From: Eubacteriales Family XIII. Incertae Sedis bacterium
GTDB taxonomy: Bacteria; Bacillota; Clostridia; Peptostreptococcales; Anaerovoracaceae
Length of the DNA stretch: 64,000 nucleotides
Direction: 5' to 3'
NCBI GenBank assembly: GCA_031272365.1
Contig: JAISTX010000056.1
Coordinates: 62,001 to 126,000, forward strand
The notes under the pieces were generated by a model, which had not been told where the DNA came from, made no database searches, and was given only the letters and a program-made list of their open reading frames with translations. How positions within the stretch are numbered: the first letter of the stretch is position 1; every line of letters begins with the position of its first letter. Both the position numbers and the translations under genes were made by a program. This document shows, piece after piece, positions 1 through 10,472 of the stretch.

Positions 1-1
1 G

Positions 2-1258
2 CTCACGATCAAGATCATCCGCAATATCACGGCGGGCTACGACATCCCGAACAACCGGGGCGTCGGGCGGTGCGTGTTCACGAACCACGCGTTCGGGTCG
101 GCGTTCCGCGGCTACGGGTCGCCGCAGGCGGAGTTTGCGTCGGAGTCGCTCATGGATCAGGTGGCGGAGGCGCTCGGGATGGATCCGTGGGAGTTCCGCT
201 ACAAGAATGTGTACCGGCCGGGCGCGACGACGCCGACGGGCGACGCGCCGGACGTCTACCCCTTGCCGGCGCTGCTGGAGATGGCCAAGCCGAAGTACGA
301 CGCGCTGTGCGAGGATGTGAAGAAGCGCGGCGTGCGGGCGGAGGGCGACGGGGCCCCTCACCTGAAATACGGCATGGGCATCGCGATCGGGGTGTACAAC
401 GTCTCGCGCGACAGCAACGACGCGGCGGGCAGCGACATCGAGCTGCACCCGGACGGCAGCGTGACGATCTACAATACGTGGGAGGACCACGGGCAGGGCG
501 CCGACATCGGCAGCCTCGGCACGGCGCACGAGGCGCTGCGCCCGCTCGGCCTCACGCCGGACCAGATACACCTCTGCCTGAACGACACGGCGCTGTGCCC
601 GAACAGCGGGCCGGCGGCGGCGAGCCGGTGCCAGTACGTCGTCGGGAACGCGATCATCGACTCGGCGAACAAGCTTTTGGACGCGATGCGCAAGGAGGAC
701 GGCACATACCGGACGTACGACGAGATGGTGGCCGAGGGCCTGCCGGTGAAGTACTCCGGCAGCTTTGCGACGGGGTCGATCTGCGAGGCGGTCGTTGAGG
801 ATACGCTGCAGTTCCGCCCGGTGCCGACGTATATGTACGGCGTTTTCCTGACGGAGGTGGAGGTCGACACGAAGACCGGCAAGACGAAGGTGCTGAGCAT
901 GGAGATGTTCGCGGACGTGGGCGTGGTCGGCAACCGGCTCGCGGTCGAGGGGCAGTTGCTCGGCGGCATGGCGCAGGGCGTCGGCCTCGCGCTCAAGGAG
1001 GATTTCGAGGATCTGGAGAAGCACACGACGATGGTGGCCTGCGGGATCCCGTATATCGACGACATCCCGGACGACCTGTCCGTGACGCTGCTCGAGACGC
1101 CGCGCGCGTCGGGGCCGTTCGGCGCGGCGGGCTGCGGGGAGCTGCCGCTGACGGCGCCGCACCCGGCGATCATCGGCGCGATCTACCGCGCGTGCGGGGC
1201 GCGCGTGACGCATCTGCCCGCGCTCCCGGAGAAGGTGCTGGCGGCGATGCCGCAGTGA
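2..1258 (+). CDS. Molybdenum hydroxylase large (Mo-pterin) subunit, 3' part
   Basis: The reading frame is open from the left edge, so the start lies outside; 418 residues remain. It is the C-terminal part of the xanthine dehydrogenase/aldehyde oxidase large subunit, which carries the molybdopterin cytosine dinucleotide-type cofactor and hydroxylates purines, aldehydes or N-heterocycles. Visible family motifs are GSAFRGYGSPQ near nt 90-125, a cofactor-binding loop, and GCGELPLTAP near nt 1130-1160, which holds the catalytic glutamate that acts as base in this family. The substrate cannot be read from this piece. The next gene, 63 bp downstream on the same strand, is an Fe-S flavoprotein of the sort found with clostridial xanthine dehydrogenase-like enzymes, which suggests that it takes or delivers electrons. 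The gene ends in TGA. Confidence 0.88.
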   Translation, partial: LTIKIIRNITAGYDIPNNRGVGRCVFTNHAFGSAFRGYGSPQAEFASESLMDQVAEALGMDPWEFRYKNVYRPGATTPTGDAPDVYPLPALLEMAKPKYDALCEDVKKRGVRAEGDGAPHLKYGMGIAIGVYNVSRDSNDAAGSDIELHPDGSVTIYNTWEDHGQGADIGSLGTAHEALRPLGLTPDQIHLCLNDTALCPNSGPAAASRCQYVVGNAIIDSANKLLDAMRKEDGTYRTYDEMVAEGLPVKYSGSFATGSICEAVVEDTLQFRPVPTYMYGVFLTEVEVDTKTGKTKVLSMEMFADVGVVGNRLAVEGQLLGGMAQGVGLALKEDFEDLEKHTTMVACGIPYIDDIPDDLSVTLLETPRASGPFGAAGCGELPLTAPHPAIIGAIYRACGARVTHLPALPEKVLAAMPQ

Positions 1259-1321
1259 CGATGCGGTGGCGCTGTTGCTGCGATGCGTGGCCGGTGATGA
1301 GAGGTCGGTGATACGGATACG

Positions 1322-3922
1322 GTGATTCGGGAACCGCAGGATATACAACGGATCGAGGAAAGGTGTCTGGGGCTGCACGCGCCGTTTTGCGAGGCGGGCT
1401 GCCCCTTTCACGTGGAGGCGCGCGAGATGCTCGCGGCCGTTTCTGCGGGGGATATGGCGGCGGCGTTTGGGTTTTTGGCCAAGGCGGCGCCGTTCCCTTT
1501 GATCTTGGGGAGCCTGTGCGCGCATCCCTGCGAGGGGGTGTGCCGGCTGTCCGAGGCCTGCGGCGGCGTGGCCGTGCGCATTTCGGAGGTCGAGCGCGCG
1601 GTGGTGCGGGCGGCGCTCGCGGCGGCGGAGGCTGAAGAGGCTGGCGGGGCGCTGCTCCGCGAGCGCGTGGGGCGGCTGCCGCCGAAGGCGCGGCGCGCCG
1701 CCGTCATCGGTGCGGGGCTCGCCGGCATGACGGCCGCGCTGCTTTTGGTGCGGCGCGGGTACCCCGTGGACCTGTATGAGAAGGCGGACTGCGTCGGCGG
1801 GCGCTTGGTCGGGGCGGCGGGCTTGCCCACCGGGGCGCTGGCGTGGGAAACCCGGCGTTTGGACGCGTGGGCGAACCTGCTGCAAATCCATCTGCGCTCG
1901 GAGGTGGGCGGGCCCGGCGGGCCTTCCTTTGAGGAGATTTCCGAGGCGCATGACGCGGTGTTCGTGGCGTGCGGTTTGCCTATGGCGGGCGTGCCGGAGC
2001 TTCCGGAGCTCCCGGGGGGTGCGGACGCCGGGTCCGGGGCTGGAGGCGCGGGGGGCGCAGCATCCGGCGAGGGGCTTGACGCGCTTTCGGCGATGCACTA
2101 CGGGCAGGCGGCGGCGATCGGCATCGACCGCTTCCTGCAGGGTGCGGACATGCTGTCCGGCCGTGCGCGCGAAGGGGCCTACGCGTCGGAGCTGTACACA
2201 AACCTGGAGGGCGTCCGCCCGTCGGCCCCCGTCGAGGCGGCGGGCGGCGGCTATACGCCCGAAGAGGCCGCGTCGGAGGCGGCGCGCTGCATCGGCTGCC
2301 GGTGCGGCGAGTGCGCGAAGCACTGCCCGTATCTGGCGGAGACGGGGCAGCTCCCCGGCGAGCTCGTGCGCTCGATCTCCAAAAACCTCATCATCATGCC
2401 CGGCATGGGGGCCCGGCTCGCGACGAAGCTCATCAACAGCTGCAACCTCTGCGGCCTGTGCAAGGAGGTCTGCCCGGCGGGCATCGACATGGCGGAGGTC
2501 AACCTCGCCGCGCGGGGGATCCTGTGGGAAAAGGGGTATCTGCCCGCGACGCTGCACGAGCTGCCTCTGCGGGATTTGGCGTTTTCGAACAGCGCGGAGT
2601 TTCTGTTCTGTGCGCACGCGCCCGGGCACGAGGGGAGCGCCTACGCCTTCTTCCCGGGCTGCCAGCTTCCCGCCTCCCTGCCTGGGACGGTGCGGAGGTG
2701 CTGGGATTTCCTGCGCGGGCAGGGCGACGGGCGCTGCGGCATATTTTTGGGCTGCTGCGGGGCGCCGGCCTTGTGGGCAGGGCGCCGGGACGAGGCGGAG
2801 AAGCAGTTTGCCTTGCTCGTGGACAACTGGGAGGCCCTCGGGCGGCCGGTCCTTTTGACCGCCTGCCCGGGCTGCCACAAGGTGCTCGCGGAGCACGTGC
2901 CGCAGATCCCGCTGCGGTATCTGCCGGAGGCGCTGGCGGAAGGGGCTTTGCCCGGGGCCGGCGCTGCCGGTGAAGTGAGCGCAGCGGGAGCGGCTGCTGC
3001 CCCGTTTGCCGGCAGGGCGTTTGCTTTGCACGACGCCTGCACGATGCGCCACGACGGGGCGATGCAGGAGGCCTTCCGCGCGCTGGCCGTGCGGGCGGGC
3101 GTCGACGCGCGGGAGTTCCGGTACAGCCGCAGGCTCACGCGCTGTTGCGGTTTCGGGGGGCTTCAGGACTATATCGCGCCGGAGACGGGGGAGGCCGTCG
3201 CATCGGACCGGCTGGCGGAGACGGATCTGCCGATCCTGACGGCTTGCAGCAACTGCCGGGACATCTTCGCCGGGCGCGGCCGCGAGAGCCGGCATGTTTT
3301 GGAGGCGGTTTTCGGCCCGGAGGCGGGCAGCCCGGCGGCGGACGGCATGCCGGACTACGACACGCGGCGCGCAAACAGAAGGGCGCTGCGCGCTGCGTTC
3401 GAGGTTCTCTGCGGCGCGACGCCGGCATCGGCGCTGCCGCCGCTCGATCTGGAAATCCCTGTGGCGGTGGCGGAGCGCATGCGCCTCGGCGGCGTGCTGC
3501 GCGACGAGGTGGAAGCCGTGATCCGGTCCGCGCAGGCGGATTCCACGGGCTTCGCGCTCGAGGGCGGCCGCACCCTCGCGGGCGGCGAGGTGGGCCTCAT
3601 CACATGCTGGGCGCTATATCGGGAGGTGGCGCCGGGCCGGTACCTCCTGGAGGACGCCTACGCCCACCGCATGCGCCTCGTGCCCGCAGGCCCCGGCGCA
3701 CCCGCGGGCGCCCCGCCGTCGGGCGAAGATGCGGCGGGGCAGGGCGCTACCTGCCGCCGCGACGGGGCCGCCCTGACGCTTAGGAAGCGCGAGGTGGAAT
3801 ACCTCGGCAGCAAATACCAAGCGGACCTCCCGGCCTGCCCCCTCTGCGGCCAAACCCTGGTAAGCAAGGAAACCGCCGCCGGCAAAATGCGCGAGATAGA
3901 AAAAATGCTTGAGGAAAAGTAG
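1322..3922 (+). CDS. Pyridine-nucleotide/dicluster Fe-S oxidoreductase with CCG domains
   Basis: This is an 866-residue multidomain electron-transfer protein, probably cytoplasmic. The N-terminal 100 residues resemble the Fe-S domain of the glutamate synthase small subunit (CEAGCPFHV, CAHPCEGVC). A Rossmann dinucleotide site follows (VIGAGLAGMTAALLL, about residues 122-136). Then come two ferredoxin-type cysteine sets (CIGCRCGECAKHCP and CNLCGLCKEVCP) and cysteine-rich CCG segments like those of heterodisulfide reductase HdrB (FFPGCQ, GCCGAP, RCCGFGG). The last 200 residues are unassigned and include a CPLCG pair. The Hdr-like parts suggest quinone-independent, possibly bifurcating, electron transfer, which is inference. 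It follows the molybdenum hydroxylase subunit closely. The GTG start is the most upstream reasonable one; GAGAGG lies rather far (about 17 nt) before it, so the exact start is uncertain. Confidence 0.8.
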   Translation: MIREPQDIQRIEERCLGLHAPFCEAGCPFHVEAREMLAAVSAGDMAAAFGFLAKAAPFPLILGSLCAHPCEGVCRLSEACGGVAVRISEVERAVVRAALAAAEAEEAGGALLRERVGRLPPKARRAAVIGAGLAGMTAALLLVRRGYPVDLYEKADCVGGRLVGAAGLPTGALAWETRRLDAWANLLQIHLRSEVGGPGGPSFEEISEAHDAVFVACGLPMAGVPELPELPGGADAGSGAGGAGGAASGEGLDALSAMHYGQAAAIGIDRFLQGADMLSGRAREGAYASELYTNLEGVRPSAPVEAAGGGYTPEEAASEAARCIGCRCGECAKHCPYLAETGQLPGELVRSISKNLIIMPGMGARLATKLINSCNLCGLCKEVCPAGIDMAEVNLAARGILWEKGYLPATLHELPLRDLAFSNSAEFLFCAHAPGHEGSAYAFFPGCQLPASLPGTVRRCWDFLRGQGDGRCGIFLGCCGAPALWAGRRDEAEKQFALLVDNWEALGRPVLLTACPGCHKVLAEHVPQIPLRYLPEALAEGALPGAGAAGEVSAAGAAAAPFAGRAFALHDACTMRHDGAMQEAFRALAVRAGVDAREFRYSRRLTRCCGFGGLQDYIAPETGEAVASDRLAETDLPILTACSNCRDIFAGRGRESRHVLEAVFGPEAGSPAADGMPDYDTRRANRRALRAAFEVLCGATPASALPPLDLEIPVAVAERMRLGGVLRDEVEAVIRSAQADSTGFALEGGRTLAGGEVGLITCWALYREVAPGRYLLEDAYAHRMRLVPAGPGAPAGAPPSGEDAAGQGATCRRDGAALTLRKREVEYLGSKYQADLPACPLCGQTLVSKETAAGKMREIEKMLEEK

Positions 3923-3965
3923 GGAGGCCGGATGCTGCCGCATCCGCCTTTGGATTGGAGCATGG

Positions 3966-3986
3966 ATTCCGGGTCAAGCCCGGAAT
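3966..3986. repeat. REP-like palindrome
   Basis: A perfect 8-bp inverted repeat, ATTCCGGG and CCCGGAAT, flanks a TCAAG loop in the intergenic region after the Fe-S oxidoreductase. This core resembles intergenic palindromes scattered through many bacterial genomes. I see only this one copy in the window, so its repeat status is inferred from the type of sequence. Confidence 0.55.
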
Positions 3987-4096
3987 GACAAAGGGGCCGC
4001 CCTTGTTGCTACATGCGGAATAGGTTGCGATTTGGTCGATTTTGGGGCGGTTTTCTTGCCGTATTTGAACCTGTTCCGTGTGTTGCGGTGGCGGCT

Positions 4097-4139
4097 GCCC
4101 TATGGCGAAATAGGGCACAGGCCGGGTTGCCCCGGCCTG
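4097..4139. terminator. Tandem hairpins between convergent genes
   Basis: Two hairpins stand side by side: GCCCTAT/ATAGGGC with a 6-nt loop (4097-4116) and CAGGCCGGG/CCCGGCCTG with a 4-nt loop (4118-4139). The second is followed on the plus strand by a loosely T-rich stretch. The pair lies between the ends of a plus-strand and a minus-strand gene and may end transcription from either side. The T-tract is weak, so the terminator role is tentative. Confidence 0.45.
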
Positions 4140-4215
4140 TTGGATTTTGTTGATTCCCAGGAGAATCCGAAGATTGACCCGAGGAATAACCCCGCTTGAC
4201 GATTGCCGGGCGAAA

Positions 4216-5697
4216 TCACTGGGCGACGCCGAGCTCCTTCTCGTAGTCTGCGATGAGCTTGTCGATCTGCTCCTGCGCGCCCTCGGGCAGGGGCGCCACC
4301 TTGTGCGTGGCTAGGATCTCCTGCGCCCGCTTGGCGGCCACCTTCTCGATGGTCAAAGAGCCTGCGGCTTCCCACGCTTCCCGCGTGTTGCGGTCGAACA
4401 AAGTCGGTATGACCATCTCTCGCATATGTGCCCGCGTGTGCTTCTGGCCAAGGAACTCCCCGGAGGGGCCGACTGCCTTCATCGTGTCGAAGGCGAGCGT
4501 GTCCTCGTTGACCTCGACGCCCTGGATGATCCTGCGTATGAACGAAAACGCCTCACAATCTATGACCATTTTAGCATAATCCACGAGCAAACAGTACTCC
4601 AATGCGCCGGCCGCGAAAATCACGTTGGCGCCGCTGATGGCCGCCGTGAACGCGTTCGCCGTGAATTCCACGCCCGCCTGCGCGTCCGTGGCCTTGCTGT
4701 CGGAGACGCCGCAGCCCACGCAGCTCGGCAGCTCGTAGTACTGCGCGAGCTTGACGGCCGAGGCGCTGATGAGCCCGTGCTCCGGCGCGCCGACCGCCGC
4801 GATCATCTTCTTGAGGTCCATGATCGTCGTCATCGAGCAGTAGAAGCAGCGCGTGCCTTTGTTCACGAGCTGCGCGAGGATGATCGACGCGAGCACGTCG
4901 ACGTTCGTCTCGACGACGGTGCCGGCGATCGTGGCCGGCGCGGTCGCGGACATCAGGCCCATCGGGATGATGGCGATGCCCGCGCCGCCGCGCGCCGCCT
5001 CGATGATGATCTCGCTCGCGTCCTTGCCCATCGTCAGCGGGCTGACAGGGCAGACGAAGATGTTGACAAACGGGCGCGCGCGGAATTTGTCCTCGCCGCC
5101 CGCCGCGATATAGCCCATCTCGATCATCTTTTTGCAGTTTTCGCGTTTCATCGCCGCCAGGAAGACCGGCTTCGACGTGTTCTGCATCATGATGTCGAGG
5201 TTGTGCAGCGACTCCGTCTCGGCGGGCTTGTCGAGGCTCCCGCAGGAGCGCTCGACAAAGGCCACGTCGTCATAGTAGTCGCAGAACCGCGTCATATTGC
5301 CGAGGTCCTCCTTGTGGCTCTCGCGCACTTCCCCCGTCACGGGGTCCTTCGCGGTCACGCACTCGCCGAAGACCGTCAGCGTCACTTCGTCCTTGCCCGT
5401 ATAGTAGTCGGATTCGGGGATACGCCCATGGAAAACCGGCCATTTCGGCGTGGCGGCGAGGCATTCGTCGATCATCTTCTCAGGAATCTTCACAAAGGCG
5501 ATGTTGTCCTGGTACTCCACCGTCGCGCCCCCGCTTTCGTAGATTTTCGCCGCCTCGATGCTCTCGACGCGGATGCCGATCTCCTCAAACACCTTGACCG
5601 AAGTCCGGTGCAAAGCCTTCACTTCGTCGTCCGTCAGCACCTGCGCCTTCATCTTCGGGTTGATGGCCCAACGCTTTGCGTTCTTGTTGCTCTCCAT
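4216..5697 (-). CDS. MttB-family corrinoid methyltransferase without pyrrolysine
   Basis: A full-length (493 aa) member of the trimethylamine methyltransferase superfamily with no internal stop. Aligned by eye with the mttB next to it, GCG-V-SDSK (valine 331) stands where mttB has GGT-amber-GDSK, so pyrrolysine is replaced by valine. Characterised members lacking pyrrolysine, such as MtgB, MtpB and MtcB, demethylate glycine betaine, proline betaine or carnitine and pass the methyl group to a corrinoid protein. The substrate here is unknown. It is the third gene of the minus-strand operon, 49 bp after mttB, with a clear GGGAGG before ATG. Its quaternary-amine substrate would fit the demethylation chain of its neighbours. 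It ends in TGA. Confidence 0.88.
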   Translation of the reverse strand: MESNKNAKRWAINPKMKAQVLTDDEVKALHRTSVKVFEEIGIRVESIEAAKIYESGGATVEYQDNIAFVKIPEKMIDECLAATPKWPVFHGRIPESDYYTGKDEVTLTVFGECVTAKDPVTGEVRESHKEDLGNMTRFCDYYDDVAFVERSCGSLDKPAETESLHNLDIMMQNTSKPVFLAAMKRENCKKMIEMGYIAAGGEDKFRARPFVNIFVCPVSPLTMGKDASEIIIEAARGGAGIAIIPMGLMSATAPATIAGTVVETNVDVLASIILAQLVNKGTRCFYCSMTTIMDLKKMIAAVGAPEHGLISASAVKLAQYYELPSCVGCGVSDSKATDAQAGVEFTANAFTAAISGANVIFAAGALEYCLLVDYAKMVIDCEAFSFIRRIIQGVEVNEDTLAFDTMKAVGPSGEFLGQKHTRAHMREMVIPTLFDRNTREAWEAAGSLTIEKVAAKRAQEILATHKVAPLPEGAQEQIDKLIADYEKELGVAQ

Positions 5698-5746
5698 GTA
5701 GCATATCCTCCCTTATCAAATCAATATCCAATAACACCGGCGACGC

Positions 5747-7213
5747 TCAAATTTCGTCGTCGGTCTCCGCTTCCGCGTTCTCCACGATCTTCCGGATTTG
5801 CGCCGCGACGTCCTTGTCGAGCTCCGGTGCCTTGTACTCCGCGAAATGCTTCAGCGCCTCCTCGTGCGCCCGCTCCGAAAGGGTCTTCGCGCCGTCGTTT
5901 TCCCACGGCTCCCGGGCCCTCCGGTCGATCAGCCTCGCGCGCGACATCTCACGGACGTGCTTCAGGGTGTGCTTCTGCGAAAGGTAATTCCCGACGGGCC
6001 CTACCGCCTTGATCACCTCCACGGCCAGCGTCTCCTCGTTCACCTCCACACCGGCCGCAACCTTGCGGATCATGCGGATGAACTCGCAGTCCATGATCAG
6101 TTCGTCATAGCTCATCGATATGCCATTGTCGATCATCCCTACTCCATATATGATGCTCACACCTGCGAGCGCCGGGACTAAGGACGTCAGAGTCTTCTCA
6201 TGGCCGATCTGAGCGTCTTCGATCTTGCTGTCGCCCTATGTGCCGCCGACGTAAGCCGGTATGCCATAGAAGCGCCCGAGCTGCGCCACGCCCGCGCCGA
6301 CCATGGCCAGCTCCGGCGCGCCGACCGGCGACGTCGTCGTGATCATGTCCATGATCGTCGTCGAGCTGCCGTAGATCATCGGGTTGCCGGGGTTGACGGT
6401 CTGCACGAGCACCATGCCCGCCATGAACTCGCTGTTCGTGACGACGAGCGTGCCCGGGATCGTGACGGGCGACGTGCCGCCGCAGAGCGCCATCGAAAGC
6501 ACGTTGATGGGCAGGCCCGCCCGCGCGCTCTCGTAGATGATCTCCGCCGCCTCCTCCGTGATCTCCAGCGGGCTGTTGGGGCACACGACCATGACCGTGA
6601 ACGGCTTCTCGCGCAGCTTGTCCTTGCCGCCCGCGACGACCGAGCACATCTCGACCCAGCGCCGCGTGTTCTTGCCGTTCGTGTTGTGGTGCACGAAGGG
6701 CTTCACCGTGTTGTGGAAGATCGCCTCGCCCTCGTGCAGGTCCTTGTAGTACTGCGGCACGATGTCGCCGGCCGTGACCGGCACATGCAGCAGGTCGATC
6801 TCCGGCAGCCCGTCCATGAAGCGGATGATCTCGCCGACGTCCTGCTTGGTCGAAGACCGGATCTCCCCGGTGTCGATGTCCTTCACCGCGACGCCCGTCC
6901 CGAAATTCAAATAACGCAGGCTGCCGTCGCCGACGACGAAGTCGTACTTCGGATCCCTGCCGTAGAGCTTGAACGACGCGGGCACCTTCTCGATGCAGTC
7001 CTCCACGACCTTGCGCGGGAACTTCACGAGCCCCGTCGAGGCGTCGCACGTGCAGCCCGCGGCCTTGTAGACCTCGTGGACCTGCGCGCCGGGCACGATC
7101 ACGCCGACGTTCTCCATGATGTCCATGGTCGCCTCGTGGATCTGCTCCATGCCTTCCTTCGTAAAGATGCTGTAGCCGAGCGTCTTGTCCTGGAAAATAT
7201 CTCTCTTGCCCAT
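5747..7213 (-). CDS. mttB: Trimethylamine:corrinoid methyltransferase with pyrrolysine
   Basis: MttB moves a methyl group from trimethylamine to its corrinoid protein. The gene looks like two pieces, 325 and 137 residues, but both lie in one frame separated only by a TAG at 6236-6238 and a linker with no other stop. The context is YVGGT-amber-GDSKIEDAQIG, the conserved MttB site where UAG encodes pyrrolysine. Reading through gives 488 residues with pyrrolysine at position 326; archaeal MttB is about 495 residues with pyrrolysine near 334. The sequence on both sides of the amber is family-conserved, which argues against a pseudogene. GAGGAGG precedes the ATG. The gene is 23 bp after mtbB and ends in TGA. 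It needs pylS, pylT and pylBCD, which are not in this window. Confidence 0.93.
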
Positions 7214-7236
7214 AACTTCTTCCTCCTCTTCCCGCC

Positions 7237-8628
7237 TTACAGCGCTGCCCCAAGTTTTTTCTTGAAAAGCTCGACGCTGGGGATCTTGATGTCAAGAAGC
7301 TCGGCAATCTTGATCTTCGCGGACATCCCGTAGCTTGCGTGCGGCCTGTCGTTGACCGTGCCCAGATCGAGAGATTCCCTGATCTCCTTCATCTTGGCGC
7401 TGTCCGTCAGGTCGAAAACATCACAATGCAGTTTGTCCGCCACATACTTCTTCGCTTCGCCGATCCTCATGCCTTTCATGACCATACGGGCTACCATGTC
7501 TCCAGCAGTCCGTATTCCGCCCAATCCGGAGGCCATTTCGTGCATGATCGCCATGCCGTAAGCGTCCCCGTGGCCAATCTAGAGCCCGTCCGCTTTGCCG
7601 ATCTCCAGAAGAGCCTTCGACGCCCGCGTCGTCGCGTCCGTCGGCGCCACGGCCGACAGCGGGATGCCGCCCACGCCCATGCCCGCGTTGACGAGCACCG
7701 GGATCGTCGCGACCTCCGTGCACTCCTTCACGTACGTGACGGAACGCGCGAGGTTCCACGCGAAGCTGCGCGAGCTGTTCGTGTTGATGACCGCGCCGTA
7801 CATGTCGACGCCCGCCTTCGCGCAGCTTTGCACCTGGTCGCGCGGGTATTTGCCCGCGAGCTTGTCGCCCTCGAACTCCAGCTTGCCGTGCATGCCGAGC
7901 GTGAACTCGTTGGCCATGCCCATCGTGACGCAGGTGTCCGGGTATTTTTCCTTGAGCGCCTTCGTCGTCTTCAGCGCCGCCAGCAGATCTGCGTCGCCCG
8001 ACGCGCCCGCCGTGTCGAACTGGATGCCGCACGCGCCCGCTTCCGCCTGGAGCGAGGAGATGTAGAGCATGTCTTCGTAGCACTGCTCCGCCGCGCCTTC
8101 CTGCGCATCCATCGCCTCCTTGATCTTGCCCTGCGGCAGCAGCTCCGCCCAATTGTCGAACTGCCCGTCGGGCTTCGTGTAGAGGCCGAGGTTCGGCATC
8201 GCGCCGTAGAAGACCGGCATGATCATGTCCTGCTGCGCCTGCTCCATTTGCATGGCCTCCTCGGGCGCGCAGTTCTTCACCATCTTGAAACTGTAGTCCG
8301 TGTTGCAAAGCTCCATCGTGTCCGAGCACAGGATGCGCTCGTGGATGAGCAGCGTGACGTGGCGGCTCACCGGCACCGCCGAGCGGATCGGCAGCTTCAG
8401 CGTCCCCGCGTCGAAGGTGTGGATGCCCTCGCAGCCGCGCTCGACGCTGACATTCTTCTCCGGCATCTTCAGGATGTCCATCAGATGCGCGATGTCCGCG
8501 TCGTCGAGCGGCTTGGCCTTGCCGCGTTTGACCGCGTCCTCCACGCCGGCTTCGACGTCCGCCCGCAGCTCGTCTTCCGACTGCCACAGGGCCTCGCCGT
8601 CACCCATTCTTGTGAAATATTCCGCCAT
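7237..8628 (-). CDS. mtbB: Dimethylamine:corrinoid methyltransferase with pyrrolysine
   Basis: MtbB demethylates dimethylamine onto a corrinoid protein. The frame runs from ATG (preceded by AAAGGAG) through one in-frame TAG at 7579-7581, which is codon 350, to a TAA. The amber sits in KADGL-amber-IGHGDAYGM, matching the pyrrolysine site of MtbB. The product is 463 residues; archaeal MtbB is about 467 with pyrrolysine near 356. Downstream of the amber there are 113 conserved-looking residues, including MASGLGGIRTAGDMVARM, so the gene is intact and not truncated. An upstream extension of the frame is possible but has no ribosome-binding site and would overlap the promoter. It is the first gene of the operon, about 50 nt downstream of a sigma-54 promoter. 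Confidence 0.93.
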
Positions 8629-8688
8629 AGAAACTCCTTTCTCCACATCGAGGCAATATTGTGTACGATTATTTTCAATAATTATATT

Positions 8689-8703
8689 GCAAATAACATG
8701 CCA
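8689..8703 (-). promoter_or_regulatory. Sigma-54 promoter of the mtbB-mttB operon
   Basis: On the minus strand the sequence is TGGCAT-GTTAT-TTGC, one base from the -24/-12 consensus TGGCAC-N5-TTGC. The start of transcription would fall near 8677, giving a leader of about 50 nt before mtbB. The 5-nt spacer GTTAT is the same as in the sigma-54 promoter at 10329, which supports joint control. Confidence 0.82.
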
Positions 8704-8747
8704 CTTTCGCAATGCCGTAAAATTGGTGAAAACGAATCCCGCAATTC

Positions 8748-8761
8748 ATGCAGTTCTGCAT
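8748..8761. promoter_or_regulatory. Putative enhancer site for the methylamine activator
   Basis: A perfect inverted repeat, ATGCAG-TT-CTGCAT, lies 44 bp upstream of the -24 box of the mtbB promoter. A near-identical copy (one mismatch) lies 43 bp upstream of the other sigma-54 promoter at 10329. Equal spacing at both promoters makes it a good candidate for the binding site of the activator encoded next to it. Confidence 0.65.
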
Positions 8762-8807
8762 TAATTTGTTATTGCATTCCTTTCTATAATGATACTATAA
8801 TACACCT

Positions 8808-10253
<1,446 letters not shown>

Positions 10254-10271
10254 TGCAGATTTGCCTCAAAG

Positions 10272-10286
10272 ATGCAGTTCTTCATT
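10272..10286. promoter_or_regulatory. Second copy of putative enhancer site
   Basis: ATGCAGTTCTTCATT matches the palindrome at 8748 (with the base after it) apart from one position, and lies 43 bp before the -24 box of the corrinoid-gene promoter. It is just downstream of the activator gene. Confidence 0.58.
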
Positions 10287-10328
10287 GGATTTTCGGCGTA
10301 CAAGCTTGAGAATTGCCTTTTCTTGCGT

Positions 10329-10344
10329 TGGCACGTTATTTGCA
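10329..10344 (+). promoter_or_regulatory. Sigma-54 promoter of the methylamine corrinoid gene
   Basis: TGGCAC-GTTAT-TTGCA is an exact match to the -24/-12 consensus. It lies about 130 nt before the start of the corrinoid protein gene. The leader contains a short GCCCT/AGGGC hairpin and ends with AAAGGAG before the ATG. Confidence 0.9.
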
Positions 10345-10472
10345 GTAAATAAACGGCAAGAGAGGTATTGACTCTCACATTGCTTGAGACTCTATACTCG
10401 GAAATGCTTGGTAGAGAGGTTATGGTGGTTTGCCCTCCAAAAAGGGCGAGGCGTTAGGAAAGGAGTTCAATC

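Noticed and set aside
4426-6012. A 528-codon plus-strand open frame opposite the MttB-family genes
   Set aside because: It mirrors the MttB-family genes and has the low-complexity Arg/His/Asp composition of antisense frames in GC-rich DNA.
5747-7213. mttB and mtbB as frameshifted or nonsense-mutated pseudogenes
   Set aside because: In both cases the two parts are in the same frame, only one stop interrupts each, it is TAG, and it is at the known pyrrolysine site; the downstream parts show no other damage.
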